A stretch of DNA of 35,774 nucleotides, taken from assembly GCA_031274415.1 (NCBI GenBank), contig JAISQD010000060.1, positions 1 through 35,774 of the forward strand, in the 5' to 3' direction. Below the pieces are notes generated by a model. It searched no databases. It had not been told where the DNA came from and worked only from the letters and a program-made list of their open reading frames with translations. The position numbers were made by a program, and so were the translations under genes. This stretch comes from Tannerellaceae bacterium (GTDB lineage: Bacteria > Bacteroidota > Bacteroidia > Bacteroidales > Tannerellaceae). Numbering within the stretch: position 1 is the first letter of the stretch; each line of letters opens with the position of its first letter. Of this stretch, positions 1 through 8,915 are shown one piece after another.

Positions 1-1
1 C

Positions 2-187
2 GACGCCGACACGATCTCCCTCACCGTACAAGACAACGGCAGCGGCTTCGACACCGACAAACAAACCGCCGGCATGGGCCTGCAAAACATCCGCACCCGC
101 GTAGCCGCCTACAATGGCAACCTGCTGATAGACTCAAAAGTCGACGAGGGAACGGAAGTCAATATTGAGTTGAGAATTGAGAATTGA
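2..187 (+). CDS. Sensor histidine kinase, C-terminal fragment (5' end outside window)
   Basis: The frame enters from outside the window and encodes the last 61 residues of a histidine kinase ATPase domain. The G1 box (QDNGSGFD) and the G2-like stretch (GMGLQNIRTRV) are visible, followed by the typical ending DEGTEVNIEL. The GLQNIRTRV form is usual in HisKA_3/LytS-NarX type kinases, which pair with LuxR-type regulators such as the one at 562-1215. The protein should autophosphorylate and pass phosphate to that regulator. The last few residues (RIEN) and the stop codon lie inside the left terminal repeat of the inserted IVP cassette, so the native end has probably been altered by a few residues. 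Sensor and dimerisation domains are not in the window. Confidence 0.85.
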   Translation, partial: DADTISLTVQDNGSGFDTDKQTAGMGLQNIRTRVAAYNGNLLIDSKVDEGTEVNIELRIEN

Positions 188-606
188 GAGTTGAAATTTA
201 ATTATATACATTAAAATGAAAAGTATAGTAGAAAATAAGGCTTATGTGTTTGCTTTGAGAATGATAAAAGCATACAGGTATTTAACGCAGGAACAGAGGG
301 AGTTTATCATCTCCAAACAAATGTTGCGAAGTGGTACGGCTATCGGTGCATTGATACGGGAAGCCGAACATGGCCAGTCGAAAGCGGATTTTATCAGCAA
401 GATGAACATTGCATTGAAAGAAGCCAACGAAACGGAATACTGGCTCATGCTCCTCAAAGACAGCGAATATATAGACGAAAAAACGTTTACCTCAATCCAT
501 AAGGATTGTGATGAACTAATCCGCTTATTAGTCAGCATAGTAAAAACCTCAAAAGAAAATCATGGAACCAAATAACTCTCCATTCTCAACTCTCCACTCT
601 CAACTC
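167..606. mobile_element. IVP cassette: four-helix-bundle gene flanked by imperfect terminal inverted repeats
   Basis: The left end (167-194) and the reverse complement of the right end (576-606) match at 23 of 28 positions. Both are purine-rich GAGTTGAGA-type repeats. Between them lies a single small gene. The unit sits exactly between a kinase and its response regulator, and supplies the stop codon of the first and the start codon of the second. I know this gene type to recur between unrelated genes in Bacteroidota with similar GAATTGAGA flanks. No transposase is visible, so movement would have to be driven in trans or by another mechanism. The boundaries are approximate because no target-site duplication is obvious. 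Confidence 0.6.
216..575 (+). CDS. Four-helix-bundle protein (23S rRNA intervening-sequence protein family)
   Basis: This 119-residue protein is almost entirely helical and matches the 'four helix bundle protein' family, first noticed in intervening sequences of 23S rRNA genes. Supporting features are the family's usual length, the central LRSGTAIGALIREAEHG segment with the conserved Arg-Ser and Glu-Ala-Glu positions, and a later EANETEYWL helix that is typical of the family. The molecular role of the family is not established. The gene is preceded by an AT-rich stretch (195-215) and lies inside a cassette with terminal inverted repeats. Its last 14 bases overlap the start of the response regulator gene. 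Family assignment is confident; function is unknown. Confidence 0.85.
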   Translation: MKSIVENKAYVFALRMIKAYRYLTQEQREFIISKQMLRSGTAIGALIREAEHGQSKADFISKMNIALKEANETEYWLMLLKDSEYIDEKTFTSIHKDCDELIRLLVSIVKTSKENHGTK

Positions 607-1215
607 ATCCATGTAGCGGTGGTTGATGACCACAAGATTATTGCCGACGGGCTGGAACGGTTGATTAATGAATCGGGAATAGCCTGTGTTATTGGTAGGG
701 CATATTCCGTTGCCGGATGCTGGGAGCTGTTGAAAGGCGAACAGCCGGAAGTGTTGTTGCTCGACATCAGTATGCCTGACGGGAACGGTATCGACCTGTG
801 TCCGAAAATAAAAAAGCGATACCCGCAGGTAAAGGTGCTGATGGTGACAAGCTATGGCGAACTGGCCACCATCACCCGCACCCTGGATGCGGGTGCCGAC
901 GGCTATATATTGAAAAATTCGGAACCGGAAGAGTTGCTTGAGGGTATTCGCACGGTCGTATCCGGCAAACGCTTTTTATGTGAGGAGGTACATGCCACGC
1001 TGAAGAACAACGAGAGCGGTCCGATCGAACTGACCCGCCGCGAAATGGAGTTGCTGCAATTGATTGCCGACGGCTATACCCTTCCGGAACAGATCAATAA
1101 AATGTGCTTAGGCTATCATACCATCCGCAGCTACCGCCAGAAGCTAAACATCAAACTCGACGCACACAACACCGTCCAATTACTCCAGAATGCCAAGGCA
1201 TTAAAACTGGTGTGA
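562..1215 (+). CDS. Response regulator, receiver plus LuxR-type DNA-binding domain
   Basis: The protein has 217 residues. An N-terminal receiver domain (about residues 17-130) shows the acidic pair in VVDDH, the phospho-acceptor Asp in LLLDISMPDGNG and the Lys in GYILKN. A C-terminal LuxR/GerE helix-turn-helix (about 153-217) shows LTRREMELLQLIADG and a recognition-helix region ending in RSYRQKLNIKL. It should be the partner of the kinase ending at 187. The start at 562 lies within the last codons of the IVP gene, and residues 1 to about 15 (MEPNNSPFSTLHSQL) are encoded by the right terminal repeat of that cassette. The native start was probably lost. The target genes are unknown. Confidence 0.85.
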   Translation: MEPNNSPFSTLHSQLIHVAVVDDHKIIADGLERLINESGIACVIGRAYSVAGCWELLKGEQPEVLLLDISMPDGNGIDLCPKIKKRYPQVKVLMVTSYGELATITRTLDAGADGYILKNSEPEELLEGIRTVVSGKRFLCEEVHATLKNNESGPIELTRREMELLQLIADGYTLPEQINKMCLGYHTIRSYRQKLNIKLDAHNTVQLLQNAKALKLV

Positions 1216-1527
1216 TTTTTGCTCCCGTGTAAAAAAAGAGGTTACTTTTTGCTTTGAAAAAAGAAAAAAATGAACGGAATAGACGATATATTACAGCGGC
1301 AACGGTGTTTTTTTGCCGGAGGATTTACACAGACGGTTGCCTGAAACGGCTCAGCCGGTGGACAAAGCCGGAGCGGGTGGCGTCGCCCCTTATTCTCTTT
1401 CCTTCCCGTAGCCGGATTGTACGTGAGCCGTACGGGTTGGTGTTGATTATTGCGCCGTGGAATTATCCTTTTCAATTGCTGATGACACCGTTGATATCGG
1501 CTGTGGCTGCGGGGAATGTGGTGGCGG
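1215..1527 (+). pseudogene. Broken partial copy of the aldehyde dehydrogenase gene (promoter and 5' part)
   Basis: This stretch repeats the promoter and 5' end of the intact gene at 15316-16683. The ATG is at 1270. The match runs to about 1341, where the copy has lost about 154 bp relative to the intact gene, then resumes at 1342-1527. That last block matches 15542-15727 at 180 of 186 positions by my count. The loss is not a multiple of three, so the reading frame stops at 1342-1344 after 24 codons. A short direct repeat (GACGGTTG against GACGGGTG) marks the two deletion ends in the intact copy, which suits slippage or short-homology recombination. After 1527 the identity stops abruptly and the antisense regulator gene begins. 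No functional dehydrogenase can be made. Confidence 0.9.
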
Positions 1528-4500
1528 CGTTTGCGGTTCGGTGGAATCGGGGGATTGGCGGTTGCGGTAGGTTTTGGGAGTCATGCCGTATTTTGCGGAG
1601 AAAATGCGGAAGAACGTGCCGCGGTTGGAAAAGCCGGTTTTGTCCATGATCTCTTCTATGGGCATTTGTGTCGTTACCAATAGTTTTTCGGAGACGGAGA
1701 GGCGGTATTCTTTGATTAAGTCGGACGGGGAACAGTCGATGATCTTTAGTTTCCGGTAAAGATGACGGACGCTCAAGCCGAGACGGGATGCCAGTTGTTC
1801 GGTCGAGAAGTCGGGGTTCATCATGTTTTTTTCAATAATCCGGATCAGTTTCTCAATAAAGGCCTTGTCTTCTTTGTGGATGAAGCGGCCATCCATAAAT
1901 TCAAATGCGCTGATCGACGAGTTGAAGTAATCTTTCAAATCCTCCTGTCTTTGCAGCAGGTGGTCGACGACCGACCGGAGGTAATCGACATTAAACGGCT
2001 TGGTAATAAAGAACTCGGCGCCGGCTTCGATACCCTCCACCTGTTCTTCCGGCCTGTTCTTGGCCGAAAGCAGGATATAGGGGATGTGAGCCATCCGCTT
2101 GTCGGCTTTGATCTGTTTCATCAATGTGATACCGTTTACCTCGTTCATCATGATGTCGGACAGGATAAGGTGGGGTTGGATGCGGGTTAATATTTCGGGG
2201 ACGGCGGCGGGGTTTTCCACCGGAATCATGTTGTAATGCTCTTTGAATATCTCGGATACGAACCAGAGCATCTCCGGGTCGTCGTCGATGAGAAGAATGG
2301 TTGAGCGCGAGGGGATCAGTTTGTAATCCGTGTTTTCCCAGACGGGCTTGCCGGGGTTGTTCTCCGGCCATGCGACGGTTTCCTCTTCCGGCGTTTCTTC
2401 TTTTGCGGAGGGAGAAGAGAGGGGTTGGGCGGGGAGTTCGACACAGAAAGTGGTCTGTATACCGGGCGTACTTTCGACGGTGATCTGTCCGTTTAACAGA
2501 TGAACCATATTGTGGCAAATGGCCAATCCCAGTCCGTTGCGGGAAGAAATGCCTTTCCGAGTTTGTCGCTCGAAATTTTCCAGTACGGTGTAGCGGTCGA
2601 AGACAAAGGGGATATCTTCCTCCTTGATTCCTTTCCCTGTATTGGTGATATGGAGGGAGAGGATTTCCCCCTCGGCATGGATATCTACGGTGACTTTCCC
2701 GTTGTCGGGTGTGTATTTGAAGGCATTGGAAAGGAGGTTGGTCAGGATCTTTGTGAAACATCTCCTGTCGGTATTCCAATCCATATTGTCGTTGATGGCC
2801 AGGTGGAAATCAATGTTTTTTGTTTCGGAGAGGTCAACGAACGAATCCGTGATGCTTTTCGCCAGTCCGGAGATGGAGAGGCGTTCGATACGGCAGGATT
2901 GATGTCCTGTTTCGATCCGCCGGAACTCGATCAGTTCCTGGATCAGGTCGTTCAGCCGTTCGGCATTTTTGAGGATGAGCGAGGCGTACCGTTTGACGTA
3001 GGCATCGCACCCGGCGTATGACACGATCCTGGCGCAGGGGCCGTAGATCAGTGTCAGCGGCGTACTAAATTCGTGTGTGATATTGGTAAAGAACCGGAGC
3101 TTCGACTCGTATACCTCCTCTTTCTGTTGGCGGTTCATGGTTTCGATCATCATTTCCCGCTTGTGTGTGTACCGCCGGTGTACTTTATAGAGGACGAAGA
3201 AGAAAGCGGCTATGGCGAGCAGGATGTAGGCAAGATATGCCCAGAGGCCGGCGTACCAGGGCGGCAGGATGACGATACGGAGGGAATAGATATCGTTGGC
3301 CGGCGTGTTTTCCCCGTTTTCATACCTCACGTGCAAGATGTATTCGCCAGGGGGGACTTTGGTGAACGTGACGACGTTCGAAAATCGGTTCTCAATCCAT
3401 TTGTCGTTGAAGTTCTCCAGGTTGTAGACATATTTGCTGTTTTGTCCGTTGATGTAATCCAGGGCGATAAAGGCGATGGAGAAGAAGTTTTGTTGGTGCG
3501 TGAGGGAGATGTATTCCCTGTTTTTCTTTTTCCGCATGAAATCGGCCAGGTTGTATTCGTTTTCGTAGATTTTCAGCCCGGTAAAATAGATGGGCGGGAT
3601 GAATGTTTTTTGGATGAAGACATCCTGCGAGATGCTGACAAAGCCGTTGGTTCCGCCAAAGAATAAAACGCCTGTCTTGTCGTCCCTGAAATAGGCGCCG
3701 TCGCTGTATTCGATGACATCGAGACCGTTCAGCTGGTTGTAGATCCGGAAGTTTTTCGTCTGGACGTCGAATTGGACGATTCCGTTGTTTGTGCTTAGCC
3801 AGAGGTTTCCGTGATCGTCTTCCAGTATCCCGTGGATGGTATTGTTGGGCAGCCCCTCAATCTCGTTGTAGTTTTCGTAGCTGATCGAGTTGTCGGGGTC
3901 TTGGACGAGCTTCGTGATGCCGAAGCTTGTGCCGAACCAGAGGTTCCCCTGCTTATCCTTGTGGATGCTCAGGATATCGTTGATGGTTTCTACATCTTTC
4001 CGCTGGAAGAGGATCTGGCGGAAGATCTCGGTATGGAGGTCGAGGCGTTGTATCCCGTAGCCCCGGTTGCCGAACCAGAGGATGCTGTCGTTTTCGCGGT
4101 AAGAGGAGAAGAAATAGTTGTACGACAATTCATCTTTAATAAAGGTGGTGCGTTTGACGGATTCAATGACCGGATGGTCGGTATCTCCCGAGATGATGAC
4201 TTTCAGGATACCGTCTCCCACAGTGGCCAGCCACAGGGTGGAGTCGTTCACTTCGCAGATGGAGTGGACATAGACGATGTGTTCTTTGCATTTGAATGGT
4301 ACTGGTTTTATTTTTTTCTCGCGGTACGAAAAATAGTTCAATCCCGGCCCGTCGCTTCCGATCCAGATCAGGTTACGGCGGCTTTGGGCGAATGCATACA
4401 CGGTGTTGTTGACCAGTGGACTGTTGCCGCTGGTATAGTGTTTGATCGTTCTTGTCGCCGGCTCATTGTCGTAATAGTTTTCGATGGTGATCATCCCATC

Positions 4501-5580
4501 GTCTTTTGTTCCCACCCAAAGGGTATTGAGCGAGTCGAGGAACAGCGCCCGTACCGGCTTCTGAATGGCAAAGGGGATGTCGGAGAATGTGGTCGATTGA
4601 AATGAAAAGGAATCGCGCGAATACATATACACGCCCTGTCCGTCGGTGCCTATCCAGATGATGTCTTGCCATTCATCCTTGCAGAGGGAGAAGACGCCGC
4701 AATAGATGGTGATCCGTTCGGTGCGGTATTTGATTTCGTTTTCGGGTGTGTTTTTCAGGCGGATCAATCCGTTGGTCTGAAAGGCGACAAGGTAGTCGTC
4801 GTTGTCGCGGATAATGGTCGAGATGATACCGTTCTCTTCTATTTCGGCCTGGAGGTTCATGACTAAGCTTTTCTTTTCCGATGCGGCGTTGTATTCGTAC
4901 AGGAAACAGTCCCGGTCGATCAGATAAATCCGCTCCTTTTCCTGAAAGATATAGAGCAGGGGTTTGTGGTCGAAAGCGGGCATGGGCGTCAGGTGCGGGG
5001 AATGGTTTCCGGTAAACGACACGGCGATCCGTATCACGTTCCCGTCGTCCGGTAAAATCCATAAGGTATTGCTTTCGTCAATAAAGAAGTGGCGTATCCT
5101 CCCGTTGCTGATGCCGTTGTAAGGGATCCGGATAAAGCTCTTTTTCCGCCGGTCGTAATAGTCGATCAGGTTGTCTTCGTGGATGGCGAACAGCTCATTT
5201 CCCCGTGTTTTCGCCCAGTGGTACTTTCCTTGAAACTCGTCGTGGTATTCGATGGTTCGTTTTTTCTTGTCCAAGCGGTTGAATCCATGATTCGTTGCGA
5301 TCCAGAGGATGTTGTCTTCCGCCTCCATCACTCCTTCGATGATATTGCCCGACAGGCTGTTGGGATTGTTCGATGTCGGTTTATAGACTTGGACATGCAG
5401 CCCGTCGTACATATTTAACCCGTCGCATGAGCCGAACCACATAAAACGTTCATTGTCCTGGCATATGGATAATATCGCGCTGTTTGACAATCCTTCGTTG
5501 TTGGATAGTTGTCTCAAATTGTACGCATACAGGTGTGATGTCAGAAATATAAAAACAAATAAAAGTGTTTCTTTCAACAT
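1447..5580 (-). CDS. Hybrid two-component system regulator of the PUL (HTCS)
   Basis: This 1377-residue protein combines a signal peptide (about 1-20), a periplasmic two-component propeller sensor (about 20-720, many WFGT/LWIGT-type repeats), a Y_Y_Y domain, a membrane segment (about 775-797), HisKA with phospho-acceptor His836 in NITHEF, HATPase_c, a receiver with phospho-acceptor Asp1142 in LSDIMM, and an AraC-type DNA-binding domain (about 1240-1340). Such proteins bind an oligosaccharide in the periplasm and switch on the neighbouring PUL, here divergent from it. I chose the ATG at 5580. An upstream TTG overlaps a promoter -7 box, and only from 5580 does the signal peptide start the protein. 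The last 26 codons are read antisense through the broken dehydrogenase copy, giving a Pro/Ser-rich tail unlike the usual short end. Confidence 0.93.
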   Translation of the reverse strand: MLKETLLFVFIFLTSHLYAYNLRQLSNNEGLSNSAILSICQDNERFMWFGSCDGLNMYDGLHVQVYKPTSNNPNSLSGNIIEGVMEAEDNILWIATNHGFNRLDKKKRTIEYHDEFQGKYHWAKTRGNELFAIHEDNLIDYYDRRKKSFIRIPYNGISNGRIRHFFIDESNTLWILPDDGNVIRIAVSFTGNHSPHLTPMPAFDHKPLLYIFQEKERIYLIDRDCFLYEYNAASEKKSLVMNLQAEIEENGIISTIIRDNDDYLVAFQTNGLIRLKNTPENEIKYRTERITIYCGVFSLCKDEWQDIIWIGTDGQGVYMYSRDSFSFQSTTFSDIPFAIQKPVRALFLDSLNTLWVGTKDDGMITIENYYDNEPATRTIKHYTSGNSPLVNNTVYAFAQSRRNLIWIGSDGPGLNYFSYREKKIKPVPFKCKEHIVYVHSICEVNDSTLWLATVGDGILKVIISGDTDHPVIESVKRTTFIKDELSYNYFFSSYRENDSILWFGNRGYGIQRLDLHTEIFRQILFQRKDVETINDILSIHKDKQGNLWFGTSFGITKLVQDPDNSISYENYNEIEGLPNNTIHGILEDDHGNLWLSTNNGIVQFDVQTKNFRIYNQLNGLDVIEYSDGAYFRDDKTGVLFFGGTNGFVSISQDVFIQKTFIPPIYFTGLKIYENEYNLADFMRKKKNREYISLTHQQNFFSIAFIALDYINGQNSKYVYNLENFNDKWIENRFSNVVTFTKVPPGEYILHVRYENGENTPANDIYSLRIVILPPWYAGLWAYLAYILLAIAAFFFVLYKVHRRYTHKREMMIETMNRQQKEEVYESKLRFFTNITHEFSTPLTLIYGPCARIVSYAGCDAYVKRYASLILKNAERLNDLIQELIEFRRIETGHQSCRIERLSISGLAKSITDSFVDLSETKNIDFHLAINDNMDWNTDRRCFTKILTNLLSNAFKYTPDNGKVTVDIHAEGEILSLHITNTGKGIKEEDIPFVFDRYTVLENFERQTRKGISSRNGLGLAICHNMVHLLNGQITVESTPGIQTTFCVELPAQPLSSPSAKEETPEEETVAWPENNPGKPVWENTDYKLIPSRSTILLIDDDPEMLWFVSEIFKEHYNMIPVENPAAVPEILTRIQPHLILSDIMMNEVNGITLMKQIKADKRMAHIPYILLSAKNRPEEQVEGIEAGAEFFITKPFNVDYLRSVVDHLLQRQEDLKDYFNSSISAFEFMDGRFIHKEDKAFIEKLIRIIEKNMMNPDFSTEQLASRLGLSVRHLYRKLKIIDCSPSDLIKEYRLSVSEKLLVTTQMPIEEIMDKTGFSNRGTFFRIFSAKYGMTPKTYRNRQSPDSTEPQTPPPHSPQPQPISTVSSAIEKDNSTAQ

Positions 5581-5793
5581 GATAAATGGATTCTTTAGTA
5601 CGTAAAGCAAAAACAAATGTAGAGATATGCATGGATGTCGCGTCTAAAAAACCATTCGTTTTCATGCAAATTTGTACTATTTTGCGACATGTCATAGATG
5701 TGCATATATGCGTCATGAAATCGTACCATACCTTTGTCTTATCGTGTAATATATTTGACACATTATTTTCACAGATTCTTAAAACTTATTATT
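5581..5793. promoter_or_regulatory. Divergent control region between HTCS and susC
   Basis: This 213-bp gap separates divergently read genes. For susC, an exact -7 box TATATTTG lies at 5750-5757, about 36 bp before the start codon. No TTTG lies at the usual 19-21 bp upstream distance, as expected for an activator-dependent promoter. For the HTCS gene, the minus-strand -7 box TACATTTG lies at 5614-5621. Between them are two short perfect palindromes, GACATGTC (5686-5693) and GCATATATGC (5702-5711). These are possible binding sites for the HTCS AraC domain. That assignment is inference. Confidence 0.45.
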
Positions 5794-8700
5794 ATGTGTA
5801 ACTACAAACAAAAATGGTTTATTTTTCTCTTCCTGCCATGCCTCCTTTGTTTGACGCCGGAAAGTTTGCTTGCCCAGGCGAATCAAAGAATCCGGGTAAC
5901 CGGTAACGTGTCGGATCAGGCGGGCGAATCCATTGTTGGAGGAAGCGTCGTTCAAAAAGGTACTACAAACGGTACGGTTACGGACGTGGAGGGGAACTTC
6001 GCGCTGGAAGTTCCTCCGGATGCGGTGTTACTCATTCAGTATCTCGGATATCTTCCCGAAGAGGTGGCCGTCACCGCCGGAAAACCGGTCGTGGTTGTGC
6101 TGAAAGAGGATGTCCGGACATTGAGCGAAGTGGTGGTCATCGGCTACGGAACCCGTCAACGCCGGAGCATTGTCGGGGCAGTCGACCGGATTGGGACGGA
6201 ATTGCTGGAAGACCGGCCGGTAGGAAACGTCATGCAGGCCTTGCAGGGAGCTGCCGCAAACCTGACCATCCAGCAACGCAGCATGAATCCCAACGAGAAT
6301 ACGATGAACATCAATATCCGGGGGATCAGTACGATGAACAACAACGACCCGTTGGTGGTGATCGACGGAATGATTACGGAGCTGGAAAGCTTAAACAAGC
6401 TGAACCCCGAAGACATCGAGAATATCTCGGTATTGAAAGACGCCGGAAGCGCCGCCATCTACGGCTCACGCTCTTCCAACGGGGTGATCCTCGTGACGAC
6501 CCGGAAGGGGAGCAAGGGGATGAAGCCCGTCGTTCGCTTCAGCGGAATGGTCGGCTACGAACAGCCGGACGTCCTCTACACGCCGGTCAAGGGATACGAG
6601 AACGCACTGCTCAAAAACCAGGCGTTGATGAACGTCGGGAACTCGCCTATCTTCACGCCGGAGCAGATTCGTGACCTGCGGGATAAGGATGCCGGTAACT
6701 GGTTCTTGGACGACATCCTCAGGAATGCGTTGCAGCAGACCTACAACGTGAGTATCTCCGGAGGGAGTCAATCCTCGACCTATATGGTATCCGCCGGATA
6801 TTACAACCAGGAAAGCAACTTCGTCGGGGGCTACGGCCTGGAACGGTACAATTTCCGTACCAACCTGATCAATGAATACGGACGCCTGAAACTGACCACC
6901 CTGATGTCCTATAACCGGACGATGCAGGATACGCCCAACGCCAGCACGGGTAACCTCATTGTCGACGGCGGAAGAATACCGCCCTATTACTATTATAAGA
7001 TGAAAGCCGATAACGGGCATTACCTGATCAACGACGTCCTGTCGGAGTTCACTCCGCTGGCGCTTCTCGAAGCCGGAGGATACCAGAAAAAAGACGAGGA
7101 TAACTTCCTGGGAAGCGTCAATGCCGAATTGGAGATCCTGGAAGGGTTGAAAGCAAAAGGGGTCGTCGGGCTTGACCTGACGACGCATCACCGCTTTATC
7201 CGGGCGCTCGAGGTACCGTTCTATTCCAGTGAAACGGCCGATACCCCGATCTCCTATACCAATTCGGCACGCAATACCGAAGATTATAACGAAAAGAAGT
7301 ATACGTTGAATACCCAGTTCATGCTCGACTATGACCGGACATTCAACAGCCTGCATCAGGTCACCGGCTTGCTGGGCGTGTCGAACGAATCCTATACCAG
7401 GCAAGCCAATGAGATCAAACAGCGGTATACCGACAGGGATCTGGGTATCCCGGATTCCGACGGGAAAACGGAGTTCGACCCCGGAAGCTACAATACGCCG
7501 GCGCAACACCAGCGAAGGAGTATCTATTCCCTCTTCGGGCGTGCCGGCTATTCCTACGCCGACAAATACCTGGGTGAGTTCAGTTTCCGTTACGACGGCT
7601 CTTCCAAGTTTGCCGAAGATTTCCGGTGGGGCTTCTTCCCCTCCGTATCGGCCGGATGGCGGGTGTCGGAAGAAAACTTTATGGAATCATACAAGGAAAA
7701 GCTCGGCGAGTTAAAGCTCAGGGGGTCGTATGGCGTATTGGGAAACCAAAACGTCGACGACTATTCGTACCTCACCACCTACAGCATCTATACCAATACA
7801 TACGGATTCAATAACGAAGCCGTTTCGGGCACCGGCTTTGATTTCGGGAACTCCGAACTGCGGTGGGAGGAATCGGCCAATATGAACGTCGGCCTGGATG
7901 CCTCTTTCCTGAAAAACAGCCTCTTCGTGTCACTGGATTATTTCAGGAAAACGACGTCGAATATCCTCTTGACGCCCGTCGTCCCCTCGGTATTCGGCGG
8001 AGCCGTAGCCAAGGAGAATGCCGGGAAGATGAAGAACCAGGGCTGGGAAGTGACCCTTAGCTACCGCGTAAACCATGGTGATTTCAGGCACAACCTCAGT
8101 CTGAATGTCGCCGACTCGAAGAATGAAGTCGTCGATTTCAACGGCGTGGAACGGATCGACCAGAACGACCAGTTGTATAAACTGATCCGCGAGGGCGAGG
8201 CGTTAGGGTCGTACTACGGGTATAAGACCGACGGCCTTTTCCAGAACTACGACGAGATCGCCAATAGCGCCTTGCCGCTTGGCGTCACCGTAGAACCCGG
8301 CGACGTGAAATATGTCGACTACGAAAAGGACGGGGTGATCGACGACAAAGACCGCCAGGTGCTGGGGAATGCCTTTCCGCGTTATACGTTCGGCCTTAAT
8401 TATACCGTCGGCTGGAAAGGCTTCGACCTGAACCTGTTTTTCCAGGGAGTAGGGAAGCGGGATATGTATTTGCGGGGTGAACTGATCGAACCGTTCCATT
8501 CCAACTATTCGTATGTGATCTACCAGCACCAGTTGGATTTCTGGACGCCGGTCAACACCGATGCCCGCTGGCCGCGCCTGACAGCGCCCAACTCCCCCTC
8601 CAACACCAACAATTACCAACGGACGGGATCGGATATCTATCTGCTAAACGCCGCATACCTCCGCTTGAAGAACATACAGGTCGGATATACCTTGCCGGGA

Positions 8701-8907
8701 CATATTTCAAGGAAGTTCGGCGTACAGAAATTGCGGATCAATGTGAATGCGCAAAACCTGTTTACCCTCTCCAACATTTCGTTCATCGACCCCGAGTCTT
8801 CCGAGTTCGGGAACAATATGGGCGGAACCGGCGGATTGGGAGCGAACAGCGGGCGTAACTATCCTACGTTAATCTATTATGGGTTCGGCTTAAATTTGGA
8901 ATTTTAA
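5794..8907 (+). CDS. SusC-like TonB-dependent outer-membrane transporter
   Basis: This 1037-residue protein is the outer-membrane channel of the PUL, importing oligosaccharides with energy from TonB. It shows a signal peptide (about 1-28, ending LLAQA), a carboxypeptidase-regulatory-like domain (about 33-112) typical of SusC proteins, a TonB-box-like stretch (LSEVVVIGYGTRQRR), a plug domain with NIRGISTMNNNDPLVVIDG, and a long beta-barrel ending in a terminal phenylalanine (GLNLEF). I chose the ATG at 5794 because it starts the signal peptide directly and follows the -7 box; an upstream in-frame ATG adds 20 residues with no signal character. The susD gene follows after 8 bp. Confidence 0.95.
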   Translation: MCNYKQKWFIFLFLPCLLCLTPESLLAQANQRIRVTGNVSDQAGESIVGGSVVQKGTTNGTVTDVEGNFALEVPPDAVLLIQYLGYLPEEVAVTAGKPVVVVLKEDVRTLSEVVVIGYGTRQRRSIVGAVDRIGTELLEDRPVGNVMQALQGAAANLTIQQRSMNPNENTMNINIRGISTMNNNDPLVVIDGMITELESLNKLNPEDIENISVLKDAGSAAIYGSRSSNGVILVTTRKGSKGMKPVVRFSGMVGYEQPDVLYTPVKGYENALLKNQALMNVGNSPIFTPEQIRDLRDKDAGNWFLDDILRNALQQTYNVSISGGSQSSTYMVSAGYYNQESNFVGGYGLERYNFRTNLINEYGRLKLTTLMSYNRTMQDTPNASTGNLIVDGGRIPPYYYYKMKADNGHYLINDVLSEFTPLALLEAGGYQKKDEDNFLGSVNAELEILEGLKAKGVVGLDLTTHHRFIRALEVPFYSSETADTPISYTNSARNTEDYNEKKYTLNTQFMLDYDRTFNSLHQVTGLLGVSNESYTRQANEIKQRYTDRDLGIPDSDGKTEFDPGSYNTPAQHQRRSIYSLFGRAGYSYADKYLGEFSFRYDGSSKFAEDFRWGFFPSVSAGWRVSEENFMESYKEKLGELKLRGSYGVLGNQNVDDYSYLTTYSIYTNTYGFNNEAVSGTGFDFGNSELRWEESANMNVGLDASFLKNSLFVSLDYFRKTTSNILLTPVVPSVFGGAVAKENAGKMKNQGWEVTLSYRVNHGDFRHNLSLNVADSKNEVVDFNGVERIDQNDQLYKLIREGEALGSYYGYKTDGLFQNYDEIANSALPLGVTVEPGDVKYVDYEKDGVIDDKDRQVLGNAFPRYTFGLNYTVGWKGFDLNLFFQGVGKRDMYLRGELIEPFHSNYSYVIYQHQLDFWTPVNTDARWPRLTAPNSPSNTNNYQRTGSDIYLLNAAYLRLKNIQVGYTLPGHISRKFGVQKLRINVNAQNLFTLSNISFIDPESSEFGNNMGGTGGLGANSGRNYPTLIYYGFGLNLEF

Positions 8908-8915
8908 TACTGTAT

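Noticed and set aside
3811..4605. A 264-codon plus-strand frame inside the HTCS gene
   Set aside because: It is antisense to the propeller repeats and its Val/Asp-rich product has no family likeness.
5581..5616. Upstream TTG start for the HTCS protein
   Set aside because: It overlaps the likely -7 box and adds residues before an otherwise good signal peptide.
6466..7509. A 347-codon open frame on the minus strand opposite susC
   Set aside because: The sense frame is a clear TonB-dependent transporter; the antisense product resembles nothing and has no ribosome site or promoter.
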